Assembly: GCF_000340215.1 (NCBI RefSeq)
Contig: NW_006921532.1
Span: forward strand, 11,571,501 to 11,635,500
Origin: Pseudocercospora fijiensis CIRAD86
Taxonomy: Eukaryota > Ascomycota > Dothideomycetes > Mycosphaerellales > Mycosphaerellaceae
Length of the DNA: 64,000 bases
Reading direction: 5' to 3'
Shown: positions 19,794 through 30,146 of the stretch, piece by piece
How the letters are laid out: every line of letters begins with the position of its first letter
Position numbering within the stretch: the stretch's first letter is position 1
The notes under the pieces: model-generated
Told to the model about the DNA's origin: nothing
Databases searched by the model: none
What the model saw: only the letters and a program-made list of their open reading frames with translations
Translations under genes and position numbers: made by a program

Positions 19794-20307
19794 CTTCGCT
19801 GTGGTTGTGAGCAGAGAGAGGATGAGGGCGGCGTATGTGAGGAACGTGATGGGGAGGTGTATGCAGACACATAGGACAGGCAAAGCGCAAGGAGAGCCAG
19901 CGATACTGTGCCTGTACTGCAGATACTTATCAACCGCTGTGGTTGTTAGCTCATATTCCGTGACGTCGGCCGCTTCGAAGCAATTCCACACGACAGGCCG
20001 CGCGAAGTTTGCTCCTCCGCGATCCATCCAACAGCAAATCCAACCACGCCAGCTCCCTCGACGTGCATCATCCCCGGTGCCATCGATATATGCTCTCACA
20101 GGGCCATATTTCGCAACGAGGTAACGTCTGGCTTGCCGCTTGCCATCAAACACACCAACACATCACCCATCACACTCTGCCTCCAGATCCGCGCAATACC
20201 TGCAGGGAAGTGAGCATCTGCAGTAATCTCTGCTGGTGCCAACGTCATCAGTGAGATATTCTAACGAGGCAGCAATCACCTCATTGCCAGGCTGGAAATT
20301 AGCCGGT
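19794..20307. promoter_or_regulatory. shared divergent promoter interval
   Basis: About 0.5 kb separates the start codons of the minus-strand 6-phosphogluconolactonase and the plus-strand helical-repeat gene. It must hold both promoters. No single motif is strong enough to name. Confidence 0.5.
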
Positions 20308-21810
20308 ATGAGTTCTGGAAAGCCAAAACGATTCGTGCCGCCTCCGCCCAAGAAGAAGAAGCCGGCCAAGGAATCTGCCCTTGAATCCGCCGATGATTTT
20401 CAGGACGCAGCAGACTACGAAGAAGCCGCCGGTGGAAAGCACAGAGCCGGCGATCCTGTGAAGTCTGGTCGAGCATTTTTCCGAGCCCTCGAAGTCTACG
20501 ACAAAGGTCTGGCGAGGCATCCAGAGAGCTTCGACCTCGCCTACAACAAAGCAAGACTGCAATTGGAACTATCGCAACATGAAAACGTGCTCGAGCATAT
20601 CGGTATTCCGCTCTTAGAGTGGCTAAAGCTCACTCTCGAATCTCATCGCTACGCCCTCAGACTGACCGAGGAGAATCCCGATGTTCTCTTCAACACTGCC
20701 CAAGTTCTCACGAGCTTGGCAGAACAGCTTCGAGAGGACGATGCAGAGCCAGAGGCAGCACAAGCCCTTGAAGAGGCCTTGGAACTGCTCTCATCTTGTT
20801 TGTCAAGGCAAGAAATGATGTTCGAGCAGCATCGACTCGATTTCCCGGACACTGAAGATGGCGGCGTAGCACTGGATGAGTCGGTGTCTGAGACGCCGCT
20901 CGCTCCCGCCGAAGACACAGATATGGACGAGCAGTCGGCCATCGTTGAAACACCGGTGGGTCCAAGCGATCTCCTTGACACTGTACATGCCAGTCTCTTT
21001 GCACTCTACACTCTCGTACCCCTTGCGGATGAGGCCGCGCTGCAAAATCTTGGCGAGATGGCTCGTCAATTTACTGAGTCGAAAGCACCTGGCTACCTCA
21101 GACTACTTCCAGAGGAAGAGCAGCAAAAGGCCCATTTCTCTGTCGCTGTCAGTCGGGCAAGATTCATCGCTGCATATGCGGGTGCACAATTCGAGCACCA
21201 CATGATTGAGCTCGAGACATACGTTGAGCGAATAGAGTCTTTCAACTTTCCAGGCAAGGAGCAAGATCTTGATGCTTTAGTGGCCGAGGCAGCGGCCCGC
21301 AATGAATTAGTTCTGTCAGTCATCGATCGATTTGGAGAGGCCTCAAATTTGCCCGCTGCACTTTGCTGGAAACAGCTCACCTCATGCCAAGATCTCCTCT
21401 CGAAAGCTGCGAAGCTCAACAATGAAGAAGCGCGGAAAGGCAAAGCAGAGATTTACCACTCAAAGGGCGACACTGAGCTCCTTCGGTATCGCATCATTCT
21501 TATACCGAACACAGATCTTGCGGACGGAATTAGAAGCGGTGCTCCGACGCTCATACTAAATGCGAAAACGTTCTACAAAGGCGCTGTTGGCAACGCGAAA
21601 GCTCTCGGAGATGATGTTGAGGAGGGAGAGGCGCGGAAGAGGTGGAGTGTTGCCAAAGCAATCGCCGCTCTGATTTATGATTGCCAGGCGCTTGACGAAC
21701 CGGTTGAGGGCAATCTGATGGAAGGATTGGAGGAGTGCGTTGAACAAGGTCTCATCAGCGAGCATCTGGCAGAAGCTATCGTGAACGGCAAGAATGCATC
21801 TCGAAGCTGA
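20308..21810 (+). CDS. TPR-like alpha-helical repeat protein (500 aa), function unknown
   Basis: A single exon starting at MSSGKPKRFVPPP, the first ATG in a frame that stays open further upstream. A Pro/Lys-rich N-terminus (KKKKPAKE, a possible nuclear signal) is followed by amphipathic helices of TPR character: AFFRALEVYDKGLARHPES, FDLAYNKARLQLEL, PDVLFNTAQVLTSLAEQL, EAAQALEEALELLSSC. An acidic linker around residues 185-225 separates a second helical half. The C-terminus (KRWSVAKAIAALIYDC to LAEAIVNG) is also helical. This is probably an adaptor or chaperone-type solenoid. I do not recognise a named orthologue. No membrane segment or catalytic motif. Confidence 0.82.
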   Translation: MSSGKPKRFVPPPPKKKKPAKESALESADDFQDAADYEEAAGGKHRAGDPVKSGRAFFRALEVYDKGLARHPESFDLAYNKARLQLELSQHENVLEHIGIPLLEWLKLTLESHRYALRLTEENPDVLFNTAQVLTSLAEQLREDDAEPEAAQALEEALELLSSCLSRQEMMFEQHRLDFPDTEDGGVALDESVSETPLAPAEDTDMDEQSAIVETPVGPSDLLDTVHASLFALYTLVPLADEAALQNLGEMARQFTESKAPGYLRLLPEEEQQKAHFSVAVSRARFIAAYAGAQFEHHMIELETYVERIESFNFPGKEQDLDALVAEAAARNELVLSVIDRFGEASNLPAALCWKQLTSCQDLLSKAAKLNNEEARKGKAEIYHSKGDTELLRYRIILIPNTDLADGIRSGAPTLILNAKTFYKGAVGNAKALGDDVEEGEARKRWSVAKAIAALIYDCQALDEPVEGNLMEGLEECVEQGLISEHLAEAIVNGKNASRS

Positions 21811-22592
21811 AGTCCAAGTTTGCATTCAGTCACGCACGATAGGCCTGAGCGAGCTTTATTAACGTGACTTGGCGAGTCAAGCTTAAGAAGTTGAGAGAAG
21901 AATGAATGCCACGATTTCGTCGTGGCTGAGCAGCTCTCTACGCTTGGCGCTCGCAGGACCTGGTCGAGGAGCCGGTTCCGGCCAACTGACACCACGATGT
22001 GCCCTTCTTGGCTTTGCGCCTGAAACACAAGACTACGGTAGATGCCGACGGCCTCTGTGCGCTGTACCGGTCGTACACCCTCTTTCAAAAGTCTCGGTGG
22101 TATCCTCCATACTCTGTGGAATAGCCTCCGAGCCCTGCGAATGCTGCTTTATCCAATGGGAGAAGCAGACTATGCCTGTATTTAGTCATTCGGAGGCGGA
22201 CGCTACTATATCCTTTTTGCAAGAGGGTGTAGTCTTAGCACATCGTCTTGGCTGGCCCTTGGCTGGTCGTCATGCGAACAGGGAGACGGCGAGTTTAAAG
22301 CCGAATCAGCGAATTGCACGTCCTGAATGCTGGCATAGAAGGTAAGGATAGAGCTTTACCACATACTGTAGATACCAGCATCGAACAAGAAATGCAGCGC
22401 TGACAGCACTGTACATGCTTCCATCACGTTCGCCCGCCACTTGGCAGCTCGACCAGGAGTATACGGGTCCGGAAAATCACAGCCACGGGCGCTGGTGAGT
22501 GAGACTCGCAAATCTCACCACCAACTCACACTCTTACCATCCCAAGTGACCACCCCTCTTCATGCCAACATAATAATAGAAGTCCTTCAATA
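21811..22592. other. intergenic, no gene seen
   Basis: Holds the 3' UTR of the helical-repeat gene and the promoter of the single-TM protein gene. The 147-codon frame at 21902-22345 shows no domain and Cys/Arg-rich chance composition. Confidence 0.5.
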
Positions 22593-23144
22593 ATGCCGCC
22601 GCCCCAAAAAGACGACGACCTCTCAAAAGGCGACATCATCGGCATCGTCGTCGGCACCGTCGTCGGAACAGGCCTCCTACTCGCCCTCTTCATCGCCATC
22701 CGCCAACGCCGTCGAGAAAAACGTCTGCGTCTGGAATTCGAAAAAGCCGCAACTTTCGCCGAAGCGGCCGCATCGATTTACCGAGCGAAAAGTTTCGGAG
22801 TCGAAAACGAAGAAGAAGAAGAAAATCCTCCTCGTTACTACTCTTCAGCCAATCCTCGTTCTTCGAATCAGGCTTCTTTTTCTGTTCCGCCTTGTAGTGC
22901 GGTTTCGGAATTGAATCCTTATAATTTTCGAATGAGGCCGGAGTTGCCGACGAACACGAGTTCGAGTCGGGTTGATGTGAAGGAGAAGGGGGTGGCGAGT
23001 GCTGGGCCGCATGAACTTGAGGGTGCGTCTGCGTCTGCGTCTGTGACGGTTCCGAGTTGTGCGAGGGTTGCGAATCATGTGCTTGGGGAGAATGAGAGTG
23101 AGGCTGGGAGTCCGGTTGTGGAGGTGAAGGAGGTTAAGATTTGA
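22593..23144 (+). CDS. small single-pass membrane protein (183 aa), function unknown
   Basis: A single exon, MPPPQKDDDLSKGD. After 13 polar residues comes one transmembrane helix, IIGIVVGTVVGTGLLLALFI, followed directly by the strongly basic RQRRREKRLRLEFEK. By the positive-inside rule the C-terminal ~145 residues face the cytosol. No signal peptide cleavage site is evident, so it may be a type III or signal-anchor protein. The cytosolic part is acidic and Ser/Pro-rich with no known domain. It resembles the many short fungal membrane-anchored proteins with a Gly/Val-rich TM, but no function can be assigned. Confidence 0.65.
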   Translation: MPPPQKDDDLSKGDIIGIVVGTVVGTGLLLALFIAIRQRRREKRLRLEFEKAATFAEAAASIYRAKSFGVENEEEEENPPRYYSSANPRSSNQASFSVPPCSAVSELNPYNFRMRPELPTNTSSSRVDVKEKGVASAGPHELEGASASASVTVPSCARVANHVLGENESEAGSPVVEVKEVKI

Positions 23145-24033
23145 TGGGTTGGTTGGTGGGAGCGGATTTTGGTTTTTTTTCTCTCTCTTTTTATTGTATT
23201 GATTGATATGCTACTGGTGGCAAGCAACGAGGTTTCGGGATTTCTCCTGGTATCTATCATATGAACGGGACGTTATGAAGTATGAGTTGACGAGGTTATG
23301 AGGTTATGATGTTGTGGTGATGATACCCTATCTAACCTACTCATGAATGGGAAGATGGAAGGGCAGATACAGAACAAGGAAAAGAATACCCAAAGCTTGC
23401 AGAAATCCTCTTCTTACACTTGTCTATTCTTTATTAACATTGAGACACCTACAACGCTATCTCTACGATATATAGCTATATATACGTTAACCCCAAAGCT
23501 AGTCTCGTAGCCTAAGACGACTATACGATACCTTATAATAAATCTCTTTCTATCTATCCCTTTTTCGAATTCTTTCGAATTTTCTTAACTCGACTAATTA
23601 ATTCCCTTTTCTATTTTTTTTTTAAGATTCTTCCTCCGAGTAGATAGATATAGACTTCCCTTCTCTTCTTTTCTAAGAAAAGCTCGTAAAAAAAATTTTA
23701 ATACGGAGGACTAACTATATAAGAGTAGCTTTGGCATATAATTAGATCCTAGCCTAATAAAATCAATCTCGAGCCTCGACGTTGTGATTTTGCTACATGT
23801 AGGTCAAAGATGTTTCTTGGTTTCGCGCGATCGATGGACTTTCGCGTTGGATTCTTCTCCTCTAGAAATAGTTTTCCCCCCCCAATTTTCCTACAGGACT
23901 TGGAAATTTAGACTCACTTTACCTGATCTCATAGATTTGTGACTGGGTAGATTCTTGTGTGCAGCGCAGAACTGGAATAAGCGCTATATACATATGCATC
24001 ATTGAACGCCTCAAATGATCGGATCGCGAGATC
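23145..24033. other. intergenic with AT-rich, possibly RIP-touched stretch
   Basis: 23400-23760 is strongly AT-rich with many TA steps and homopolymer T/A runs, resembling a decayed repeat. No protein remnant or terminal repeat could be recognised. Confidence 0.4.
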
Positions 24034-25463
24034 TCACACCGATTCAGAAGAATCCGCCGCTGTACTTGCAGACCTATTCCTCTCTACCTTCTCTCCTCCC
24101 AAATCCTTCTCCGCTTCCTCCTGCACCTCAACATCCTTCAAACAAGGCGCGAAAAACAACGCCCCAGTCCAAGCCCTCCAAATCGTCCCAATCGACACCA
24201 AAATCCAAAGCAGCGCCACCGCCACCGAAAGCGCAGTTCCAAAAATCCTGAAAAAACTCGATGGCATTTCCGCGCCCAAGGTTGTGGTGCAGACCGTGTA
24301 GACTCCGAGCGGGAACGTGAAGCCCCACCATCCCATGTTGAAAGGAAACCTTTTACATCGGGTGATGGTGGCGACGGCGAATGTGAGCCATACGAGGCCG
24401 AACCCCCACATGATGGTTCCGATGAGGAAACCTATGATGTAGAGGACTTGGCCGGCTTGCTGTCCGCCTACTTCTGGGAGGTTGTTTTTCGCAGCAAAAG
24501 TCTCGAGGGCCACTTTTCCGAGTTGCATGATTGCGAAGCCGCCTTGTCCGAGAGGGCCCAAGGGCAGGAAGGTTGATACGACGACTTCTTTGGGTGGGAG
24601 GCTGACGGTTGTGAGGCGGAGGAAGTATATCACTATCACAACCATGGCGAGAGGGACTCCGGTTGCCCAGAGGACGTATGATGTCATGAGTGTGATCAAG
24701 GCGTGGTTGTCGTTGGGGAGGACATCGGCGACGATGCCTCCCGAGGCGGATGCGACGATTGTGGACACGATCGGTAGGAGCCATGCCGCGGTCATGCTCT
24801 GGACGGAGTGCTGGTGTTTCGTCATGCTGGAAGACGAGAAGTCAGCAGGGATGTTGGTATCGAAGCACCAGCGATTTGCGTACAGAATGAAGGGGAGATA
24901 GAGGCAACATGCAAGGGAGATGGCTGCATCGATCCACCAGAGCGCCCAAGCCAATTTCCAGAACTCGCCCCCGAACTTGGGCACGCAGACAAAAACAAGC
25001 ATGTTGATGATGGTCGCGAGGCCCATCGGTAGTGTGCCAAGCTGAGATCGAAGTCAGTGCGTGAAGCTTTTCACGACAGATGCAAGATCGCTCGCGCACG
25101 TACGAAAAGGCTTTGAGCAGGGTGTCTGATCATCGCGCTCCAGATCTTGGGGTACAGCGCATATCGCAGGATGGAGATGGATAGGAAGGCCACGAATAGG
25201 AGCACGTTCAGTGCAAAGATGATGTACGACAGGCATTGCAGCCATTCGCCGTTGTAGGGGAGATTGTGCAATAGGATCGATGTGATGCCGGTGCCCATGT
25301 TCACGGAAAACCATGACGGCGTGAAGTTGCGCACGATTCGTCTCCAGCCTCGCCGGTTCTTGCATGTTGATGTTGTTGATTGTTGGTTTTGCTGTTGTTG
25401 TTGAATAATTGCACACGGTGATGCGCTTTGTTGTGTGCATGCGCCCGAAAGTGCAGGATCCAT
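24034..25463 (-). CDS. Ssu1-like sulfite efflux / TDT-family (C4-dicarboxylate transporter fold) membrane protein (455 aa)
   Basis: Two exons, 25463-25104 and 25041-24034, with a 62-nt intron (GTACGT, CACTGAC, CTCAG, phase 0). The protein is a ~10-TM transporter of the tellurite-resistance/dicarboxylate (TDT) superfamily. The NFTPSWFSVNMGTGITSILLH and HPAQSLFLGTLPMGLATIINM blocks, plus FNMGWWGFTFPLGVY near the end, are those of the fungal Ssu1 sulfite-exporter branch, which moves sulfite out across the plasma membrane. The N-terminus is Gln-rich and the C-terminal ~45 residues are acidic and Ser-rich; both are probably cytosolic. A Mutator-like transposon is inserted 175 bp upstream of the start. 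Sulfite as substrate is inferred from family likeness. Confidence 0.88.
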
Positions 25464-25627
25464 GTCGATGTACCCCTTCCCTTGCAGCGAGATTCGATCT
25501 TCTGGCTGTCGTTCATCAAATCATCGACTGCTCAACCAGGTACATTTATCGTGGTTGATCATCGGCGGGGGTGGCAGCGCTAGCGAAGTCAAGGTTCGCC
25601 TTGCAGCGCCTCACTTCGAGGAGCATC

Positions 25628-25637
25628 CGGCAACGCT
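25628..25637 (+). repeat. left 10-bp target-site duplication of the Mutator-like element
   Basis: CGGCAACGCT directly precedes the left TIR and is repeated exactly at 28980-28989, directly after the right TIR. Confidence 0.9.
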
Positions 25638-25681
25638 CCTCGCCACTTCCCCGAGCCCCAGCTACCCGCCCGAGCCCCAGT
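25638..25681 (+). repeat. left terminal inverted repeat (44 bp) of the MULE
   Basis: Begins CCTCGCCACTTCCCCGAGCC and is identical over 44 bases to the reverse complement of 28936-28979. Confidence 0.92.
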
Positions 25682-25875
25682 AGATATACCAATATAGAAT
25701 CGTCCTGAATTAGATTACGTGCTGTTTCTACCTATTATATATTATATCCGTTCTTGGATAGTGTTATTAATAGGCGCGGAGGTCGCGCCTCGAATTCGCG
25801 CCTCGAATTCTACCGTAGACCCAAAGTTCGCATTTCTTCCCCCTTTTGTAGTAGATTACCTAGTAACTACCGAAA

Positions 25876-27249
25876 ATGGCTGAATCTCCATCCTACGACG
25901 AGTTTCTCGATAAAGTTATCGCCGGCGGCGGTAACGGCGCGGCGGCAGCGGCGGCGGCGGTAGTAGAAGGTATAGAAGGCGCGCTCTCGGCGGTAGTTAT
26001 TAAGTCGCAGAAGGAGGTGGAAATAGAGGTAGAAGGTATAGAAGGCGCGCTCTCGGCGGTGGTTATTAAGTCGCAGAAGGAGGTAGAAATAGAGGTAGAA
26101 GGTATAGAAGGCGCGCTCTCGGCGGTAGTTATTAAGTCGTAGGAAGAGGTTCAATTTGTCTCGGAGATACGTATTCGAGGCCGCTCGCGCTTACTATCGC
26201 TATCGCTACCGCGCGAGCGTATTAATCTACTAGAATATCGATTAGTATCGCCGCGACCTTAAAAGCACGAGTTTGTAACGATTAAGCGCCCTCGTAGGCT
26301 ATTGCCTCGCTAGTCGTCGTTTCCTTCGAAGAATGCGCTCGTACGCTATATTCAGTCGTTTAGTATAGACACTAGATTCGAGTTCAAAGAGTAGAAACCT
26401 AAGAAGAATAAGGATAGTATTAAATACCGCTATCTCTACGTCTGCGGCTGCTTTAGTAAGCCTAACAAACGTACCTAGATAACGACTAATAAGGCGAAGA
26501 AGAAGACGAAGAAGATTAGCTATAAATTCTATTTCTACGCTATTGCTATCGACCCTCGCACGCCGGATAGTAAGTAGTGTATTCGCTACTCTTCTAAAGA
26601 TATATATTGCTAGTATAACTATAGACCTAACGACGTTGTCTTATTAACTAATATACGTATCCGTACGAGGTCTTAGCAATTCCTTAAGCAACTAGAGCGA
26701 TTATAGCAGTTACGAATGCTAACCTCGAAGATTATAGCCTATTTCCGAGGCTAGGGAGTTATTCTAAAGCTATACGACGTCTATAATATTGCTTTTAACC
26801 GCAATACTGTCGCTCAAAGAGAGTTAAACTAGGCCGAGAGAATAGTTAAGCTACTAGACGAGAATTCAATCTTCTACGAGATAACAACTAATCCTAAGAA
26901 TAGTGCAATTCGGTTAATAGTTGCCCTCTATCTACGGTCGCTCTCTGCCTATAAGGACACGCTATATATTATCTGTTTAGACACGACTTATAGCACTAAT
27001 TTATACAACCTCGAGTTGCTAGATATTGTCGCCGCTAGACCGATAAATAACACGATTAAACTCGGTGTTAGCCTTGTCAAACCGAAGCCTAATAAGGCGG
27101 CCTTTATACAGCTATTACAGTCAATCCGGAATAGCTTCGAGAAGTATAGTTGTCTACTACCTATTGTCTTTAGCACTAACCGTAAAGCGGCTCTTATATT
27201 AGCGATTAACGAGGTGTATCTAAAGTCTAAGAATATCGTCTGCGACTAG
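25876..27249 (+). pseudogene. RIP-broken MULE transposase, N-terminal and catalytic part
   Basis: The intact start MAESPSYDEFLDKV runs 88 codons to a TAG at 26140. That stop arose where the third copy of the 66-bp repeat reads TCGTAG while copies one and two read TCGCAG, a CpA-to-TpA change. The same protein continues beyond the stop with further stops. The stretch at 27016-27249 encodes MLDIVAARPINNTIKLG and the following helix of the MULE catalytic domain. Not functional as it stands. Confidence 0.75.
25963..26141 (+). repeat. 66-bp coding tandem repeat, about 2.7 copies
   Basis: Units start at 25963, 26029 and 26095 (period 66 = 22 codons), each beginning GTAGAAGGTATAGAAGGCGC. They lie near the N-terminus of the transposase and keep the reading frame. 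Confidence 0.9.
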
Positions 27250-28935
27250 CACCTATAATAAGATATATTAACTCGAGTACGTAAAGAACGAGGCGACTTT
27301 GTATAGGTAAAGGCTAACGATGGCTCGTAGACTAATAGTCTAAGGACTACTCAGTTTATAAAGCTGTTTACTTATATAGTCTAGAGTCAGTCCGAGGAAG
27401 AATTCAACGACAAGGCTTATAAGCTAGATAACGTGTTTCTACAGTTTAAGTCCTATTTAAACAATAACTGGTAGTGTTATAAGGAGAAGATTGTCCACTG
27501 CTAGACTAACTAAGTAATGCACTTTAGCTATAAAACAACGTTACGAGTCGAGGCAACCTACGGTCGGATTAAGGAGTAGTTAAACTATAGCAGTCGGTAC
27601 GATATCTTTACCCTCTTCGAGTCGCTTCTTAACTAGTAGCACTAAGGCTACGACCGCCGCCGAGCTGCACTCGCTAACAACCTAAAGCGCTGTTCTAAGG
27701 CCTTAATCGGTCTATTCTAGTCTTCTATAACTCGAGTTGTTAGCGACTATTGCCTTCTCGAAGTATAGGCTCTATACTCGCGTACTAACTCGCTTTTAAA
27801 GGCTACAGTTGATGCTAATAGCAACGAGATTAAGCACTCGGCATACTCGTATTCTTGTCTATAGTGCCGCTGCAACGACTACCTATCTAAGACCTATAGC
27901 TATCCGTGCCTTTACGATATTATAAAGCTTCTAGAGATAGAGGGCAGCCGTGCAGTGCTATTGCCTTCTTACTTCTACGCTTACTAGTTTGTCGACTTTA
28001 AGAAGGTACGGCTCTTTAACTCGCACCGTATTCGAGAGCTATAGGTAATCTATAGCAACCGCAAACCTCTTACTAGCGGAGCGACGTTATATACAACAAA
28101 ACGTATAGCAACGGCTCGAGAATTAGACGACTTGAATAAGACAGCAGTCGCTAAGAAGTAGAAGACAACAATACTAAGAACAGCGGCCTTCGTACTCGAG
28201 CCTAGCGTATCGCTTACTTAGTTACGGACGACTATTAAGCACTATAAGTGCGTAAAGAGCCAATGCCGTACTTAACAGTATCCTTACTAGAAGGCTAATC
28301 GACTATGTAGCTCTACCTACTACCCTTCTAGCTTCGAGTGCTATAATCTACGTTAAGAGCTATTACTTCCGGTTAAACTATAACTATAACCTCCTTCTAA
28401 GCTAGACCTTCTACGGCAAGAGCTTAATAACCTTCGAGCGCGTAAAGAACAGCGCACTTAGTAACAGATTAAACATAGCCGACAGTAGGCGGCGTTATTT
28501 GAACAGCAGCAACGATAGGCTGCTTAGTAACACTAGCAACAACAATAACAATAGTTACTTATATAGCTAATAGGACGGCTACTTTATTACTAGGTGCTGT
28601 AGCAACAGCACTATCAGTTCACTTAGCAGCAGCACTATTAGTTCACTTAGTAGCAGTATTATATATAGTAACAGGCTAGCTAGCAGGCTAGAGACTAGTA
28701 TAAGCCAGCATATATAGCCTCGCGTGGTTATAAGGCTACAGGTCGTAACCCGCTTGGACCTAAGTAGATAGCAACTAACAACACCTTGAATTTTGCTATA
28801 CTACTGATTTGCTAACAAACTTTGGCTTTATGGCTAGCAGCAGTGGTTGCCCGGTCGGTGGTAGTTGCGGGGATCCGGAAATCGCTTCCCCACGCGATTT
28901 TGTTAGGAACAGCGGATTCCATAATCCACTGTATC

Positions 28936-28979
28936 ACTGGGGCTCGGGCGGGTAGCTGGGGCTCGGGGAAGTGGCGAGG
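28936..28979 (-). repeat. right terminal inverted repeat (44 bp) of the MULE
   Basis: The exact reverse complement of 25638-25681. It is followed immediately by the second copy of the CGGCAACGCT target-site duplication. Confidence 0.92.
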
Positions 28980-29191
28980 CGGCAACGCTAGAACTAAGGG
29001 ACGCCTCCGCAACGGGCCGCACAAGCCGCTTCCATGATATGTGCTTGCCATCATCCGGCTGTCACGGCCTCATCATTTGACCACACCACACCGCATTTTC
29101 ACTTCACTTCAGCAGACGCTAGTCTTTATTTACCACGAAGATCGCATTGTTTTCGAAAGCGCCTCCACATTCCAAACCTGCCAAATGCTCG

Positions 29192-30133
29192 ATGGCTCGG
29201 CGCCATGATTCGATCGACTCGCCTCCTCGTTATGACGATTGCGAGAATGGCTCTTCGCAACTTCCAGAGTACACTTGCTCGGTGTTACTGGTGGCACCGT
29301 TGTTGCTCAAGTGCGAATTCGATACACCATTCAACCCTTCTCTTGTCCGCAACTGGGAGAGAGTCATCGCTATCCTTCGTGGCACCAAGCTGGAATTTCG
29401 AAAGAAAGGTCGTAGGGTTACGTTTGGCCTCCAGTCAGCCGAAGTGGGGCTTGCTCTTGATTATCGTCGCCGATCCAATGTCATTCGCGTGCGAGCTGAG
29501 GGTTACCAATTCCTCCTTGCTATGCCTTCCCTTGCCGAAAGCCTGAGATGGATCGAGGGCATTTCAATCAGCGTCACAATCAGCGATCCGATCGAGGAGC
29601 GCAGTGATCGCGTGCTAAGGACTTTCCCCCGGAGGAAACCGTTTGATCCCAGCATCGATTCATGGGATGATTTTCGCCGTCGATGGCGCGAAGTCCGTCG
29701 AAGATCAAGCAAGCAGCAGCGCTGGCTGAGAGGCGAGCCTAAGGATATGAAGAAGCGTAGCATCGGGTCGGCTTTGAAAGATCCTGAAGCTTTCCTGCTG
29801 ATCGTGCTATCGGGACTGAGGAAGGCGGGCTCACTTCGATCCTGCACCCCTCGGACAGTGGAAGCGGTGGAAATAATGGACAAAGCTTGTGTGAAGAATG
29901 AACACGATCGACCAAAGCCGCTGGAAGCTTGCTCCGTGCAGCCTGGGAAGGAGGATATAAATTCTGTAAATGGAAGCAGGATGGGACAGACTGGCGCTGT
30001 GGTGCATGTAGATTCTGAGCTCGACTATGCAAAGCGCTGCGCTCCACGTGTTCTGTACGATTCGGAGTGGAAAGCGAGGCGGTATTATCGCGACGGGATA
30101 AGGTATGAAATTCCGCGGGGATACGGTATATGA
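29192..30133 (+). CDS. fungal PH-domain protein (313 aa)
   Basis: A single exon. The frame is open upstream but MARRHDSIDSPPRYDD at 29192 is its first ATG. Residues ~25-140 form a PH-like domain of a type common in filamentous ascomycetes: LPEYTCSVLLVAPLLLKCEFDTPF, WERVIAILRGTKLEF, LQSAEVGLALDYRRRSNVIRVRAEGYQFLLAM and the closing helix SLRWIEGISISVTI. An IEERSDRVLRTFPRRK segment follows. The C-terminal half is basic (RRRWREVRRRSSKQQRW) and ends with ARRYYRDGIRYEIPRGYGI. Such proteins probably bind membranes or partners through the PH fold; function is unknown. It stops 13 bp before the stop of the convergent Zn2Cys6 gene. Confidence 0.85.
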   Translation: MARRHDSIDSPPRYDDCENGSSQLPEYTCSVLLVAPLLLKCEFDTPFNPSLVRNWERVIAILRGTKLEFRKKGRRVTFGLQSAEVGLALDYRRRSNVIRVRAEGYQFLLAMPSLAESLRWIEGISISVTISDPIEERSDRVLRTFPRRKPFDPSIDSWDDFRRRWREVRRRSSKQQRWLRGEPKDMKKRSIGSALKDPEAFLLIVLSGLRKAGSLRSCTPRTVEAVEIMDKACVKNEHDRPKPLEACSVQPGKEDINSVNGSRMGQTGAVVHVDSELDYAKRCAPRVLYDSEWKARRYYRDGIRYEIPRGYGI

Positions 30134-30146
30134 CGTGGTCAAGTAA

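Larger units (their letters stand above)
25638..28979 (+). mobile_element. complete Mutator-like DNA transposon (MULE), 3342 bp, transposase RIP-inactivated
   Basis: It is bounded by 44-bp perfect inverted repeats and an exact 10-bp TSD, the length class expected of Mutator-like elements. The interior on the plus strand is the relic of a MULE transposase. After an intact ATG (25876) come a FAR1-like zinc-binding stretch (near 26440-26650), the MULE catalytic region around 26960-27290 (LDTTYSTNLYNLELLDIVA, then KPNKAAFIQLLQSIRN) and a SWIM-like Cys-x-Cys motif near 27865-27915. The frame is broken by many TAG/TAA codons and CA/TG are depleted, as RIP produces. The terminal ~50 bp on the left and ~180 bp on the right are not visibly RIP-mutated. 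Its position separates the Ssu1-like and PH-domain genes. Confidence 0.9.

Noticed and set aside
18999..20153. 120-residue N-terminal extension of 6-phosphogluconolactonase
   Set aside because: The frame is open, but its first codon is not ATG and no ATG precedes the family start at 19793. The extra sequence has no presequence character and lies in the promoter interval.
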